A stretch of DNA of 10,288 bases from Methanofastidiosum sp. (GTDB lineage: Archaea; Methanobacteriota_B; Thermococci; Methanofastidiosales; Methanofastidiosaceae), in assembly GCA_013329085.1 (NCBI GenBank), contig DUKX01000097.1, forward strand, positions 1 to 10,288, read 5' to 3'. Numbering within the stretch: position 1 is the stretch's first letter; each line of letters opens with the position of its first letter. The notes beneath the pieces were generated by a model. It saw only the letters and a program-made list of their open reading frames with translations. It ran no database searches and had not been told where the DNA came from. Made by a program: the position numbers and the translations under genes. Positions 1 through 5,639 of the stretch are shown here, in pieces.

Positions 1-491
1 AAGAGGAAGTTGCATTTGTATTAAGAAATCTTGGATTGGAAAAAGAACTCATAGATAAGAAGGTAGAAGAGATATTAAAGCGATTTAAGATTTATCAGTA
101 CAGAAATAGCTACCCGCATGATCTGTCGGGCGGGGAAAGGCAGAGGGTCGCACTTGCCTCTGTTTTAGTTTCAGAGCCTGAGATACTGATACTAGATGAG
201 CCTACAAGGGGTATGGACTATTTCCTAAAAAAAGAGCTGATTTCTTACCTAAAGGAAAAGGCCAAGACCGCTATCATGGTAACGCATGACGTTGAAACTG
301 CGGCAGAGTTTGCAGACAGAGTTGTTTTGCTAAGTGAAGGCAACATAATTTCTGACGGCAATAAAAGAGACGTGCTATCAAAGGCACTTCTATTTTCACC
401 GCAAATTAATAGATTGGTACAGCCCTATGCAAAATATGGCATACCTGACGATACATTGACAGTTGAAGAAGTATTAAAGGTGATCGAATAA
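1..491 (+). CDS. ECF-type ABC transporter ATP-binding protein, 3' part (5' end outside window)
   Basis: This is the C-terminal part of a cytoplasmic ABC ATPase that powers an energy-coupling factor (ECF) vitamin or metal importer. The frame is open from base 3, so the gene begins before the window; a TTG at base 36 is internal, not a start. Visible motifs are the ABC signature LSGGERQ (bases 123-143), Walker B LILDEP (186-203) and the H-loop histidine in VTHD (codon at 285). Walker A and most of the Q-loop region lie outside. The tail, with FSPQINRL and ending in a TVEEVL segment, resembles the C-terminus of EcfA-like ATPases encoded next to S-components. The next gene encodes a membrane S-component, which supports the ECF assignment. 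The stop at 489-491 overlaps the likely start region of that gene, so the two are probably translationally coupled. A T-component is not seen and may lie upstream. Confidence 0.9.
   Translation, partial: EEVAFVLRNLGLEKELIDKKVEEILKRFKIYQYRNSYPHDLSGGERQRVALASVLVSEPEILILDEPTRGMDYFLKKELISYLKEKAKTAIMVTHDVETAAEFADRVVLLSEGNIISDGNKRDVLSKALLFSPQINRLVQPYAKYGIPDDTLTVEEVLKVIE
478..485 (+). promoter_or_regulatory. strong Shine-Dalgarno site for the S-component gene
   Basis: AGGTGATC is an eight-base match to the archaeal anti-Shine-Dalgarno end of 16S rRNA. It lies within the last codons of the ATPase gene. It is 5-8 bases before two in-frame ATA codons (488 and 494) but more than 30 bases before the first canonical start, GTG at 521. 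It therefore argues that translation begins near 488, not at 521. Confidence 0.6.
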
Positions 492-520
492 AAATAAGTG
501 ACTTATTCCCCTTAATAGTT

Positions 521-1183
521 GTGGCATTAGCTGTGCTTCTTTTCGGCGGAGGTTTAGTATTTGATGAGTCTAGGACAATAGTCAAACTTTGGCCATACGA
601 GATAATAGGTATCTTTGTCCTTGTGATCATTTCTTTTGTATATCAGTTTGAAAGAAAAGAGTTCAGCACAAAGCAGCTTACGCTCATAGCGATGCTTTCT
701 GGGATATCGGCAGTTTTGAGGATCCCATTTTCTAATTTTCAAGGTATACAGCCGTGCACAACACTTATCATCTGTTCTGGTCTTGTATATGGCCCTATTG
801 CAGGATTTTTTGTTGGAGCTTTGACACCATTTGTCTCAAACTTTTTTTTAGGCCACGGGCCATGGACACCCCTACAGATGATAGGATGGGGGCTACCAGG
901 GCTTGCAGCAGGCTACCTTGGTAAAAAAGATATTAACTTTAAATTTATTATAGCGTTTGCAATTGCCTGGGGATTTCTTTACGGCTGGATAATGAATATT
1001 TGGCACTTTGCCTTTTTTGTGAAACCTCACACACTTGAAAATTTTGTCAGGACCTATGTTCTTAGCATCGGATGGGATGTGAGCCACGCATTTGGCAACG
1101 GATTATTCATGGCAATAATAGGTGAAAGGACAATTAAGATCCTAACACGATACAAGAAAAGATTTACTATTGAAAGAATGTAG
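521..1183 (+). CDS. ECF transporter S component (substrate-specific membrane subunit, CbrT-like)
   Basis: Integral membrane protein expected to bind a vitamin or related small molecule and to work with the ECF ATPase encoded just upstream. From the GTG at 521 it has 220 residues. An N-terminal pair of hydrophobic segments (about residues 1-14 and 27-42) precedes the S-component core, which starts near residue 50. The core has the typical stretch IQPCTTLIICSGLVYGP followed by the loop FFLGHGPWTPLQM (about 76-120), as in S-components related to CbrT. Cobalamin or a related compound is a guess from resemblance. The start is doubtful: the frame is open back to 467 without ATG, GTG or TTG, and the upstream codons 494-520 read ISDLFPLIV, which would complete the first membrane helix. 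A strong Shine-Dalgarno site points to 488 or 494, both ATA. The listed start is therefore conservative and probably too short. Confidence 0.85.
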   Translation: MALAVLLFGGGLVFDESRTIVKLWPYEIIGIFVLVIISFVYQFERKEFSTKQLTLIAMLSGISAVLRIPFSNFQGIQPCTTLIICSGLVYGPIAGFFVGALTPFVSNFFLGHGPWTPLQMIGWGLPGLAAGYLGKKDINFKFIIAFAIAWGFLYGWIMNIWHFAFFVKPHTLENFVRTYVLSIGWDVSHAFGNGLFMAIIGERTIKILTRYKKRFTIERM

Positions 1184-1192
1184 TTATTCTTT

Positions 1193-1324
1193 ATGTATAA
1201 CAGTCTTACTTTTACAGAAGTGACAAATGTGATCTTTCACGGGATAAAGATAGCATTTGCATTTGGGGCAATATTCTCTGACGTCTTTGGGGAAATTTAT
1301 AATGACTTTATTCTTCAATTATAA
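1193..1324 (+). CDS. possible small hydrophobic protein, 43 aa
   Basis: An ATG-started ORF begins 9 bases after the S-component gene. It encodes 43 residues with a hydrophobic centre (NVIFHGIKIAFAFGAIF) and an acidic, aromatic end. I do not recognise a family. No Shine-Dalgarno site precedes it, and its last 17 bases overlap the end of a minus-strand small ORF, so it may be chance. Its position directly behind the ECF genes would allow co-transcription. Confidence is low. Confidence 0.3.
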   Translation: MYNSLTFTEVTNVIFHGIKIAFAFGAIFSDVFGEIYNDFILQL

Positions 1325-1427
1325 CTACCTCTAAGGCCTCGCTATTTGCGATTGCAGAAATGATTGATATCAATTTATTAGCTTTTTCATTATTCAACTC
1401 TTTGTTTGGTATTTCAATCCGCAACAT
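1308..1427 (-). CDS. small hypothetical protein, 39 aa
   Basis: ATG at 1427 opens a 39-codon frame beginning MLRIEIPNKEL and ending LEVVIIEE. The pattern is a predicted beta strand, a long helix, and a second hydrophobic strand. No family is recognised. It overlaps the end of the preceding CxxC-protein gene by 14 bases, and a GAGG sequence precedes the ATG by about 9 bases. It therefore looks translationally coupled as the second gene of a two-gene mini-operon. The Lys/Glu-rich, Ile-rich composition resembles coding sequence. It is too short for certainty, but the overlap with a plausible upstream gene raises confidence. Confidence 0.45.
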   Translation of the reverse strand: MLRIEIPNKELNNEKANKLISIISAIANSEALEVVIIEE

Positions 1428-1560
1428 AGGCGCCGCCCTCTCTTTTCGAGTAGTTATTATTTGATTCTAATTGAGAAATATATTTTTCATAGCATTCTTC
1501 GCAGATTATGTAAATATCCTTTTCTAATTCAAATTTACAAATAATGCATTTGTTGTCCAT
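1414..1560 (-). CDS. small CxxC/CxxC zinc-binding protein, 48 aa
   Basis: ATG at 1560 encodes 48 residues with two cysteine pairs, CIIC (residues 5-8) and CEEC (20-23), 11 residues apart. This spacing suits a single tetrahedral zinc site in a minimal zinc ribbon. The remainder is a predicted helix (YEKYISQLES) and a polar tail. Partner and role are unknown; archaea carry many such tiny zinc proteins, often assumed to bind nucleic acid or protein. An in-frame ATG at 1581 is possible, but a TATA box at 1582-1593 lies about 26 bases before 1560, so a leaderless mRNA starting at or near the 1560 ATG fits better. The gene is followed by a 14-base-overlapping ORF on the same strand. Confidence 0.6.
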   Translation of the reverse strand: MDNKCIICKFELEKDIYIICEECYEKYISQLESNNNYSKREGGAYVAD

Positions 1561-1581
1561 ATGGATGGTGTCGCCATCCAT
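1561..1581. repeat. perfect 8-bp inverted repeat between TATA box and start codon
   Basis: ATGGATGG and CCATCCAT flank a five-base spacer (TGTCG). The repeat fills the space between the TATA box and the ATG of the CxxC-protein gene. As DNA it could be an operator. It would be transcribed only if transcription starts upstream of 1581. Confidence 0.55.
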
Positions 1582-1593
1582 TATATATAAATA
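1582..1593 (-). promoter_or_regulatory. TATA box for the CxxC-protein gene
   Basis: On the minus strand this reads ATTTATATATAA, centred about 27 bases before the ATG at 1560. This is the distance expected between an archaeal TATA box and the transcription start, so the message is probably leaderless or nearly so. Confidence 0.55.
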
Positions 1594-1634
1594 TTTCTAT
1601 GATTTCGGCTTAAAATGCAGAAAAAGTGGTAGGG

Positions 1635-1650
1635 GGAAAAGTTTATAAAT
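1635..1650 (+). promoter_or_regulatory. BRE and TATA box of the tRNA-Phe gene
   Basis: The purine-rich GGAAAA (1635-1640) followed by TTTATAAAT (1642-1650) is a textbook archaeal BRE/TATA pair. It lies about 35 bases before the mature tRNA 5' end, leaving room for a short 5' leader to be removed by RNase P. Confidence 0.75.
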
Positions 1651-1680
1651 TCCCTAAAATATTCACTTCTTATTAGGTAA

Positions 1681-1755
1681 GCCGCGGTCGCCTAGCCTGG
1701 GAGGGCGCCAGACTGAAGATCTGGTATTCCGCTGGTTCAAATCCGGCCCGCGGCA
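1681..1755 (+). tRNA. tRNA-Phe (anticodon GAA)
   Basis: A complete cloverleaf can be folded. The acceptor arms GCCGCGG (1681-1687) and CCGCGGC (1748-1754) pair fully, with discriminator A at 1755. The D arm pairs GCCT with GGGC. The anticodon stem CCAGA/TCTGG encloses loop CTGAAGA with anticodon GAA. The T arm GCTGG/CCGGC, with one T-G pair, encloses TTCAAAT. No CCA is encoded (CTC follows), as in many archaeal tRNA genes. No intron is seen. A strong TATA box lies upstream. The GC-rich gene stands out from the AT-rich surroundings. Confidence 0.97.
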
Positions 1756-1806
1756 CTCTTATATTAAAATATTTCACATTCACATATATAGGTGGAAACT
1801 AAAATT

Positions 1807-2556
1807 TCATGTTTCCATTTTATTGAAAAAATACGTCCCCAATGATCCTAATATTGAAACTATTATGACAATGACAGCAATATCTAGAAGTATACTGTGT
1901 AAAGCTGCAGATCCCATACTATATTTTAGTAGATGATTACAATATGTAAAGGGATTTATTTTTACAAGAAATTTAATTACTGGTGGAAATCCGTCGGTAG
2001 GGAATAATGCGCCTGAGATAAATATCATGGGCATTACCATGAAATTCATAATTGCCGGAAAAGAATGCATATCATCAAATTTTGAGGCGATGCTCGTTCC
2101 CAGAAGATTGAATAAAAGCGCTATAGTAAACATGACTATCAATGCCAAAGGGAATAATCCCCAATTAATTATCCTAAAACCCATAGAGAAACCTAAAAAG
2201 AGCACGATTAGTCCTTGAACAAAGCTTGTTGTAGCACCCCCTAGGCATCTTCCAAATAGGAGGCTTGTTCTTGAAACAGGGGCGACAAGTGTTTCTTTTA
2301 AGAATCCAAACTGCTTGTCCCATATAAGAGACATACCCCCCATTGTCGAGCTCATTAGGATAGTCATGCCAACAATGCCCGGGATAAGAAATTGAATATA
2401 GTTACCTCTCCCAGACTGTTCAAACATCCCGCCTATTCCAAATCTAAAAGCAATTAAAAACAATGATGGTTGCACCAAAGTTACAGCCAATCTTTGCCTA
2501 TTCCTAAAATAAGACTTAATTTGCCTATGCCACATCACTACAAGTGCACTGTTCAT
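1807..2556 (-). CDS. ABC-2 type transporter permease (DrrB-like)
   Basis: Membrane subunit of an ABC exporter, 249 residues, the usual length for the DrrB/NodJ type of ABC-2 permease. An amphipathic start (residues 1-25) is followed by about six membrane segments. The family's conserved loop WDKQFGFLKETLVAPVSR lies at residues 79-96, and the late ISGALFPTDGFP and INPFTY segments (180-205) are typical. It should pair with the ATPase encoded upstream to export a hydrophobic compound such as a drug, lipid or glycoconjugate; the substrate cannot be read from the sequence. The start at 2556 has an excellent Shine-Dalgarno site (AAAGGAGGT, 2564-2572) seven bases upstream. It is the third gene of the PadR-ATPase-permease operon, with a 30-base gap after the ATPase. 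It converges on the tRNA-Phe gene about 50 bases away. Confidence 0.93.
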   Translation of the reverse strand: MNSALVVMWHRQIKSYFRNRQRLAVTLVQPSLFLIAFRFGIGGMFEQSGRGNYIQFLIPGIVGMTILMSSTMGGMSLIWDKQFGFLKETLVAPVSRTSLLFGRCLGGATTSFVQGLIVLFLGFSMGFRIINWGLFPLALIVMFTIALLFNLLGTSIASKFDDMHSFPAIMNFMVMPMIFISGALFPTDGFPPVIKFLVKINPFTYCNHLLKYSMGSAALHSILLDIAVIVIIVSILGSLGTYFFNKMET

Positions 2557-2586
2557 CTCATAAACCTCCTTTGCATAAGGTTATTA

Positions 2587-3339
2587 TTATTTATCTGCAG
2601 ATTGCTCTCTTATGCCATACCCCGTAAGAGTTAAAAATGCATTTTCAAGGGTCTTTGTTTTAGTAGCCTTCTTAATCTCTTTTGAAGTCCCTTGACTCAA
2701 TATCCTTCCCTTATCTATAATGGCAATTTTTGTAGCAATATTTTCAACTTCCTCCATATTGTGCGTTGTAAAAAAGATTGTTATTCCCTGCTCTTCGTTG
2801 ATTTTTTTAATATAGTTCCAAAGAAATGCTCTTGTCTGGACATCTAGCCCCAATGTAGGCTCGTCAAGAAACAATATTGTGGGTGAGTGTAGCAATCCTC
2901 TTGCAATTTCAATTCTTCTTTTCATCCCGCCAGAAAAGGTCCTTACAAGGTCATTTTTTCTATCAAGGAGCCCCACATAATGTAGCATATCATCAATTTT
3001 TTCACGCCTTATTCTTTCAGGGATTTTATATAAAGCTGAGTGGTAATATAGATTCTCGTAAGCTGTAAGCTCATCATCTAAAGTATGGTCTTGAAAGATG
3101 ACTCCTATTGATTTTCGTACTTCACTTTTTTCGTTATGGATATTATAATTATTGATAAATATTGAACCATCTGTTGGGTATAATATTGTTGTCATCATTT
3201 TGATTACCGTTGACTTCCCTGCGCCATTTGGTCCTAAAAATGCAAAAATACCTCCCTTTTCTACTTGAAAACTAATATCGTCGACAGCGACAAATTGATC
3301 AAATTTTTTCGTTAAATTTTTTACATCAATTGCTATCAT
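2587..3339 (-). CDS. ABC transporter ATP-binding protein (DrrA-like)
   Basis: Cytoplasmic ATPase of an ABC-2 exporter, 250 residues, with a complete motif set. Walker A is GPNGAGKST (36-44), the Q-loop is Q83, the signature is FSGGMKRR (135-142), Walker B is ILFLDEP (155-161), the D-loop is LGLD (163-166), and H193 ends the switch motif FFTTH. The FSGGMKRR signature and the TIFFTTHNMEEVE stretch are typical of the DrrA/NatA-like drug-export class. It energises the permease encoded next. The start at 3339 is supported by AGGAGAT (3345-3351) five bases upstream. Its first 14 bases overlap the end of the PadR gene, indicating coupled translation. The C-terminal extension after residue 215 is short compared with DrrA proteins over 300 residues long. 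Confidence 0.95.
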   Translation of the reverse strand: MIAIDVKNLTKKFDQFVAVDDISFQVEKGGIFAFLGPNGAGKSTVIKMMTTILYPTDGSIFINNYNIHNEKSEVRKSIGVIFQDHTLDDELTAYENLYYHSALYKIPERIRREKIDDMLHYVGLLDRKNDLVRTFSGGMKRRIEIARGLLHSPTILFLDEPTLGLDVQTRAFLWNYIKKINEEQGITIFFTTHNMEEVENIATKIAIIDKGRILSQGTSKEIKKATKTKTLENAFLTLTGYGIREQSADK

Positions 3340-3796
3340 TTTGAATCTCCTGAAGCCTTCTTATGCAATCTTCAAGGATTGCCTTAACTTTATCGTTGTT
3401 TATTCCTGAGCATTCATCTATATGGAGGTACATCTTAAACCACAAATTATCAATGTCAGAATGCACGTTTTTGAAATCTGTAAAAATGATCGGAACATAC
3501 TTCATTTTATTTCTTATTCCTCTCTTTTTTTTATCCATTTCCTTAAGATATTTTATTCCTTTATCAGTCAATGAAAATGTTTTTTTGCCACGGGCCTCTA
3601 TCTTTTCAATTTTCAATATATTTTTATTTTCCAAATTATCAAGGAGGGGGTATATGTTACCTTTGCTTATGACTATAGTCCCCTTACTTTTCGTGCTTAT
3701 TTCTTTGAGTATATCATACCCCGATTTTGGACTTTGTTTAATAGAATGTAAACAGTAATATTCAAGGATTCCTGTCATCTTGCGTGGGCATGGCAT
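3326..3796 (-). CDS. PadR family transcriptional regulator
   Basis: DNA-binding repressor of 156 residues. The N-terminal winged helix-turn-helix spans about residues 8-88 and contains the PadR hallmark SKGNIYPLLDNLE (44-56), where the recognition helix packs, followed by the wing and the LTDKG segment (76-80). The C-terminal part (about 90-155) is helical, as in PadR proteins that dimerise and bind a ligand there. As first gene of an operon with a DrrAB-type exporter it most likely represses that operon and responds to the exported compound; this arrangement is common for PadR genes. ATG at 3796 lies about 26 bases from a TATA box, so the mRNA is probably leaderless. An internal ATG (Met7) is a weaker alternative. 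The end overlaps the ATPase gene by 14 bases. Confidence 0.92.
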   Translation of the reverse strand: MPCPRKMTGILEYYCLHSIKQSPKSGYDILKEISTKSKGTIVISKGNIYPLLDNLENKNILKIEKIEARGKKTFSLTDKGIKYLKEMDKKKRGIRNKMKYVPIIFTDFKNVHSDIDNLWFKMYLHIDECSGINNDKVKAILEDCIRRLQEIQNDSN

Positions 3797-3817
3797 GACT
3801 TGATGTTAATTAAACTC

Positions 3818-3837
3818 TTTATAAATATTACTATTTA
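3818..3837 (-). promoter_or_regulatory. PadR operon promoter with overlapping inverted repeat
   Basis: On the minus strand TATTTATAAA (3818-3827) is a TATA box about 26 bases before the PadR ATG. A perfect 6-bp inverted repeat, TAAATA-TTAC-TATTTA (3822-3837), overlaps it and the BRE position. A repressor bound there would block TBP/TFB, so it is a candidate PadR operator. AT-rich repeats also arise by chance. Confidence 0.5.
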
Positions 3838-4082
3838 GCACCGTGCGGAAAAGAACTATTTTTACTCTTTTAATCCCTAGAAATTAAGAATGGCAGTTGT
3901 TGCGTATAAATTCTATATGATATAATTTTATGTTAATCACATAGCCTGTGGTGCTCTTATTTCAAATTTGAATTCTTCTTTTCTATTCCTGAATTAGAAA
4001 TAATTTTTATAATTCTATATTATTACAAATCTCTCCTCTTGGTGCCAATATTCATTTATTAATCTTATTAATTATAAAATCT
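3838..4082. other. intergenic region between two minus-strand transcription units
   Basis: No ORF of useful length is present on either strand. The region contains a 12-bp palindrome TTCAAATTTGAA (3961-3972) and an ATGT-N5-ACAT repeat (3930-3942). It should hold the 3' end of the transcript from the downstream-facing unknown gene. I see no convincing RNA gene. Confidence 0.5.
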
Positions 4083-4766
4083 TCATATACCGGATACTTT
4101 ATCCCCCTTGCCTTTTAGGAGATTATGCAAATCTTTTCCCTTTGTGATTCTATTGGAAGTATAAGTTACATTTTTATCTTCTATAGGATTAATTCCCATA
4201 CCAAAAGAATCATAATTTATCCAGTTATTTTCTTTCGATGAAAAAATATTTGTAGATATCCATAAAATTCCATGTAACCCATTTATTTTTGCATTTTCTA
4301 TTAATTCGTTCCATTCCATAGTTTTTTCAAAATTAATAAAAAATATTAAATACAAAGTTTCTTTTTCATTTTTTTTCAGTGTATATGGAATCCAATTTCC
4401 CTTAACAGCTTTTCTAAAATCTGCATAGTTTTTTATTATTTCTCCATAATCCACAATGTGTTTGGCCATAAATTCAAAATTATCATGTAAGGTTTTTTCA
4501 CCTTGCCCAAACGTAGCATTAACAACTAACTTTACATTTTTGACTTCGCCAATCTGGCTGTCATAATTACAAATTCTAATGCCTGCCAAAAAGTATGAAT
4601 TCTCATAAGAATTTTCAGGAATAAAAATTAGAGGTTCCATAAATCGTGCATTTAATTTAAAGGGAGATAAAGTGCTTTTCCACAAGGCAATCAATGCAAC
4701 AATCAATGAAAATAACGATATAATTACAGATGGGTAAAGTTTTATAGTATTTATAATATCTATCAT
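4083..4766 (-). CDS. hypothetical single-pass membrane protein, 227 aa
   Basis: I do not recognise this family. A single N-terminal hydrophobic helix (about residues 12-29, SVIISLFSLIVALIALW) is followed by KSTLSPFKLN and a roughly 190-residue soluble part rich in aromatic residues, Asn and Lys. Alternating hydrophobic patterns (LIFIPE, YFLAGIRICNYD, VKNVKLVVNATF, KETLYLIFFINF) suggest a beta-sandwich-like domain. There are no catalytic motifs. The short N-terminus with no strong signal cleavage site suggests a membrane anchor; topology is uncertain. The ATG at 4766 has no Shine-Dalgarno site; an AT-rich TATA-like TTTAAAAAT lies at about 4795-4803 (minus strand). The gene is very AT-rich and sits in an accessory stretch with RNase III-like, KAP NTPase and propeller genes, so a link with them is possible but unproven. 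Confidence 0.75.
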   Translation of the reverse strand: MIDIINTIKLYPSVIISLFSLIVALIALWKSTLSPFKLNARFMEPLIFIPENSYENSYFLAGIRICNYDSQIGEVKNVKLVVNATFGQGEKTLHDNFEFMAKHIVDYGEIIKNYADFRKAVKGNWIPYTLKKNEKETLYLIFFINFEKTMEWNELIENAKINGLHGILWISTNIFSSKENNWINYDSFGMGINPIEDKNVTYTSNRITKGKDLHNLLKGKGDKVSGI

Positions 4767-4822
4767 TAAATCAATTAGTCGTTGAATTATTTAATTTTTA
4801 AATCTTTTTGAATAATAACCCC

Positions 4823-4937
4823 TCATTTGTCCAAAGCATTCTTGATAATCACAAGTGCCATAGCTCTTATGTAGGGATCTCCGTGTCTTGCTAGTTCTTC
4901 TAACCACTCTTTATTCTCATAATAATATTTGGCGAGT
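4823..4937 (-). pseudogene. HEAT-like C-terminal fragment in the +1 frame after the RNase III-like gene
   Basis: The minus-strand frame from the RNase III-like stop to a TGA at 4823-4825 encodes about 38 residues, including WLEELARHGDPYIRAMALVI. This is a helix-turn-helix pattern like a HEAT repeat. The frame has no ATG, GTG or TTG near its beginning; the only Met is late. It is +1 relative to the RNase III-like frame, and the frames meet at an A4 run next to the stop (4939-4946). Removing one A would fuse it to the upstream ORF. It is either a broken or frameshifted C-terminus, a sequencing indel, or the remains of another gene. Confidence 0.45.
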
Positions 4938-5381
4938 TTATTTTAGACTCGTCATTCCTCTTTTGACTCCTCCTTTTTCATTTTTTTCAAATATCTTTAG
5001 ATTGTTCTTTAGGATATATTTGACTTTTTCTATATCCCTATTTGAATCAAGATATATTGCAGCAATTATGGATTCCATCAGATTACCCCAAAGTTCTTCT
5101 CTTTTATGGCCTTCTATATTTTTTATAGTATGTTTCAGGTACCTTTCAAGTCCGTGTGATTTAACAATTCCAAAGAGGAATGGATTATCCTCGTAAACTT
5201 TTACTTCTGCTTTAGTAATTCTCTTTTTTTCAAGTTCTTCATAAAAATTATCCCAAACGATATATCCTAGTATTTTATCCCCTAGATTTTTTAAGTTTTC
5301 AAATGTTCTCTCAAAAATGTCTGTTCCTTTGACTGATTCATGCGTAATAGCTTTCTCTAAAAGCCTTTTATCTTTAAACAT
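4938..5381 (-). CDS. RNase III-like domain protein without dsRNA-binding domain
   Basis: This 147-residue ORF matches the RNase III catalytic fold. It has DKRLLEKAITHES near the start, LKNLGDKILGYI (30-41) at the position of the signature helix, and LMESIIAAIYLDS (101-113) at the second metal-binding helix. Compared with bacterial RNase III, E28, D35 and E103 are kept. The usual metal-binding Glu of ERLEFLGD is K31, and the Asp of the D-x-x-E motif is N100. It is therefore a noncanonical, possibly inactive member. No dsRNA-binding domain follows. The in-frame sequence upstream of the ATG (codons from 5423) reads IGPDISEIERLIGY, typical of the family's N-terminus, so the true protein probably starts earlier with a non-ATG codon or the gene has lost its start. 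The 3' end also looks broken. Confidence 0.65.
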   Translation of the reverse strand: MFKDKRLLEKAITHESVKGTDIFERTFENLKNLGDKILGYIVWDNFYEELEKKRITKAEVKVYEDNPFLFGIVKSHGLERYLKHTIKNIEGHKREELWGNLMESIIAAIYLDSNRDIEKVKYILKNNLKIFEKNEKGGVKRGMTSLK

Positions 5382-5438
5382 GTACCCTATTAATCTTTCA
5401 ATTTCTGAAATATCAGGGCCAATATAATTAACTTTAAG

Positions 5439-5452
5439 AAATAATATATTAA
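5439..5452 (-). promoter_or_regulatory. TATA-like box for the RNase III-like gene
   Basis: The minus strand reads ATTAATATATTATT, centred about 24 bases before an in-frame ATT codon at 5423. That ATT begins the family-like N-terminal sequence. This suggests transcription starting close to 5420 and possible leaderless initiation. The match is AT-rich and therefore weak. Confidence 0.35.
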
Positions 5453-5472
5453 TCTATCTTGATTAACAATGT

Positions 5473-5516
5473 CTAACTCTTAAATATTCTCCGGCTTAGA
5501 GTTAGCCGATTGGCTA
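5473..5516. repeat. overlapping, mutually exclusive inverted repeats in the divergent intergenic region
   Basis: Three stems share bases. CTAACTCT (5473-5480) pairs with AGAGTTAG (5498-5505). CGGCT (5492-5496) pairs with AGCCG (5504-5508). TAGCC (5503-5507) pairs with GGCTA (5512-5516) around a four-base loop. The patch is richer in G and C than the flanks. It lies between the predicted promoters of the divergent RNase III-like and KAP NTPase genes. It could be an operator or part of a small RNA. Confidence 0.5.
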
Positions 5517-5598
5517 GCATCTTTTGAATAATATGTTTAGATCCTTTTTAGACAAAACAGAGGGAGAAAAGAGCTTCTTTTGAAGAGACATAATTGGC

Positions 5599-5609
5599 TA
5601 TATTTTTAT
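5599..5609 (+). promoter_or_regulatory. TATA-like box for the KAP-propeller operon
   Basis: CTATATTTTTA lies 31-41 bases before the KAP ATG at 5640, predicting a start near 5630 and a leader of about 10 bases. No good Shine-Dalgarno site lies between. The region is AT-rich, so the assignment is tentative. Confidence 0.4.
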
Positions 5610-5639
5610 TACTATTAAGATGAGAATAAGAAGATAAAC

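Noticed and set aside
1720..1755. tRNA-Phe 3' end as an attachment site for the accessory stretch
   Set aside because: No second copy of the tRNA 3' sequence is seen elsewhere in the window, no integrase gene is present, and the exporter operon lies between the tRNA and the AT-rich block.
3363..3758. 131-codon plus-strand frame opposite the PadR gene
   Set aside because: It is antisense to a clearly recognised PadR gene; its hydrophobic composition is a by-product of the Lys/Glu-rich codons on the other strand.
3930..3972. ATGT-N5-ACAT repeat and TTCAAATTTGAA palindrome as PadR operators
   Set aside because: They lie more than 90 bases upstream of the predicted promoter, the spacing differs from the ATGT-N8-ACAT pattern described for PadR, and such repeats are expected by chance in AT-rich DNA.
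4888..5196. 102-codon plus-strand frame opposite the RNase III-like gene
   Set aside because: The minus-strand frame has recognisable family motifs, and this one is low-complexity Phe/Leu/Ser-rich antisense translation.
5533..5583. 16-codon plus-strand ORF starting MFRSFLDK in the KAP upstream region
   Set aside because: Very short, no Shine-Dalgarno site or promoter at a suitable distance, and no recognisable pattern; a leader peptide cannot be supported.
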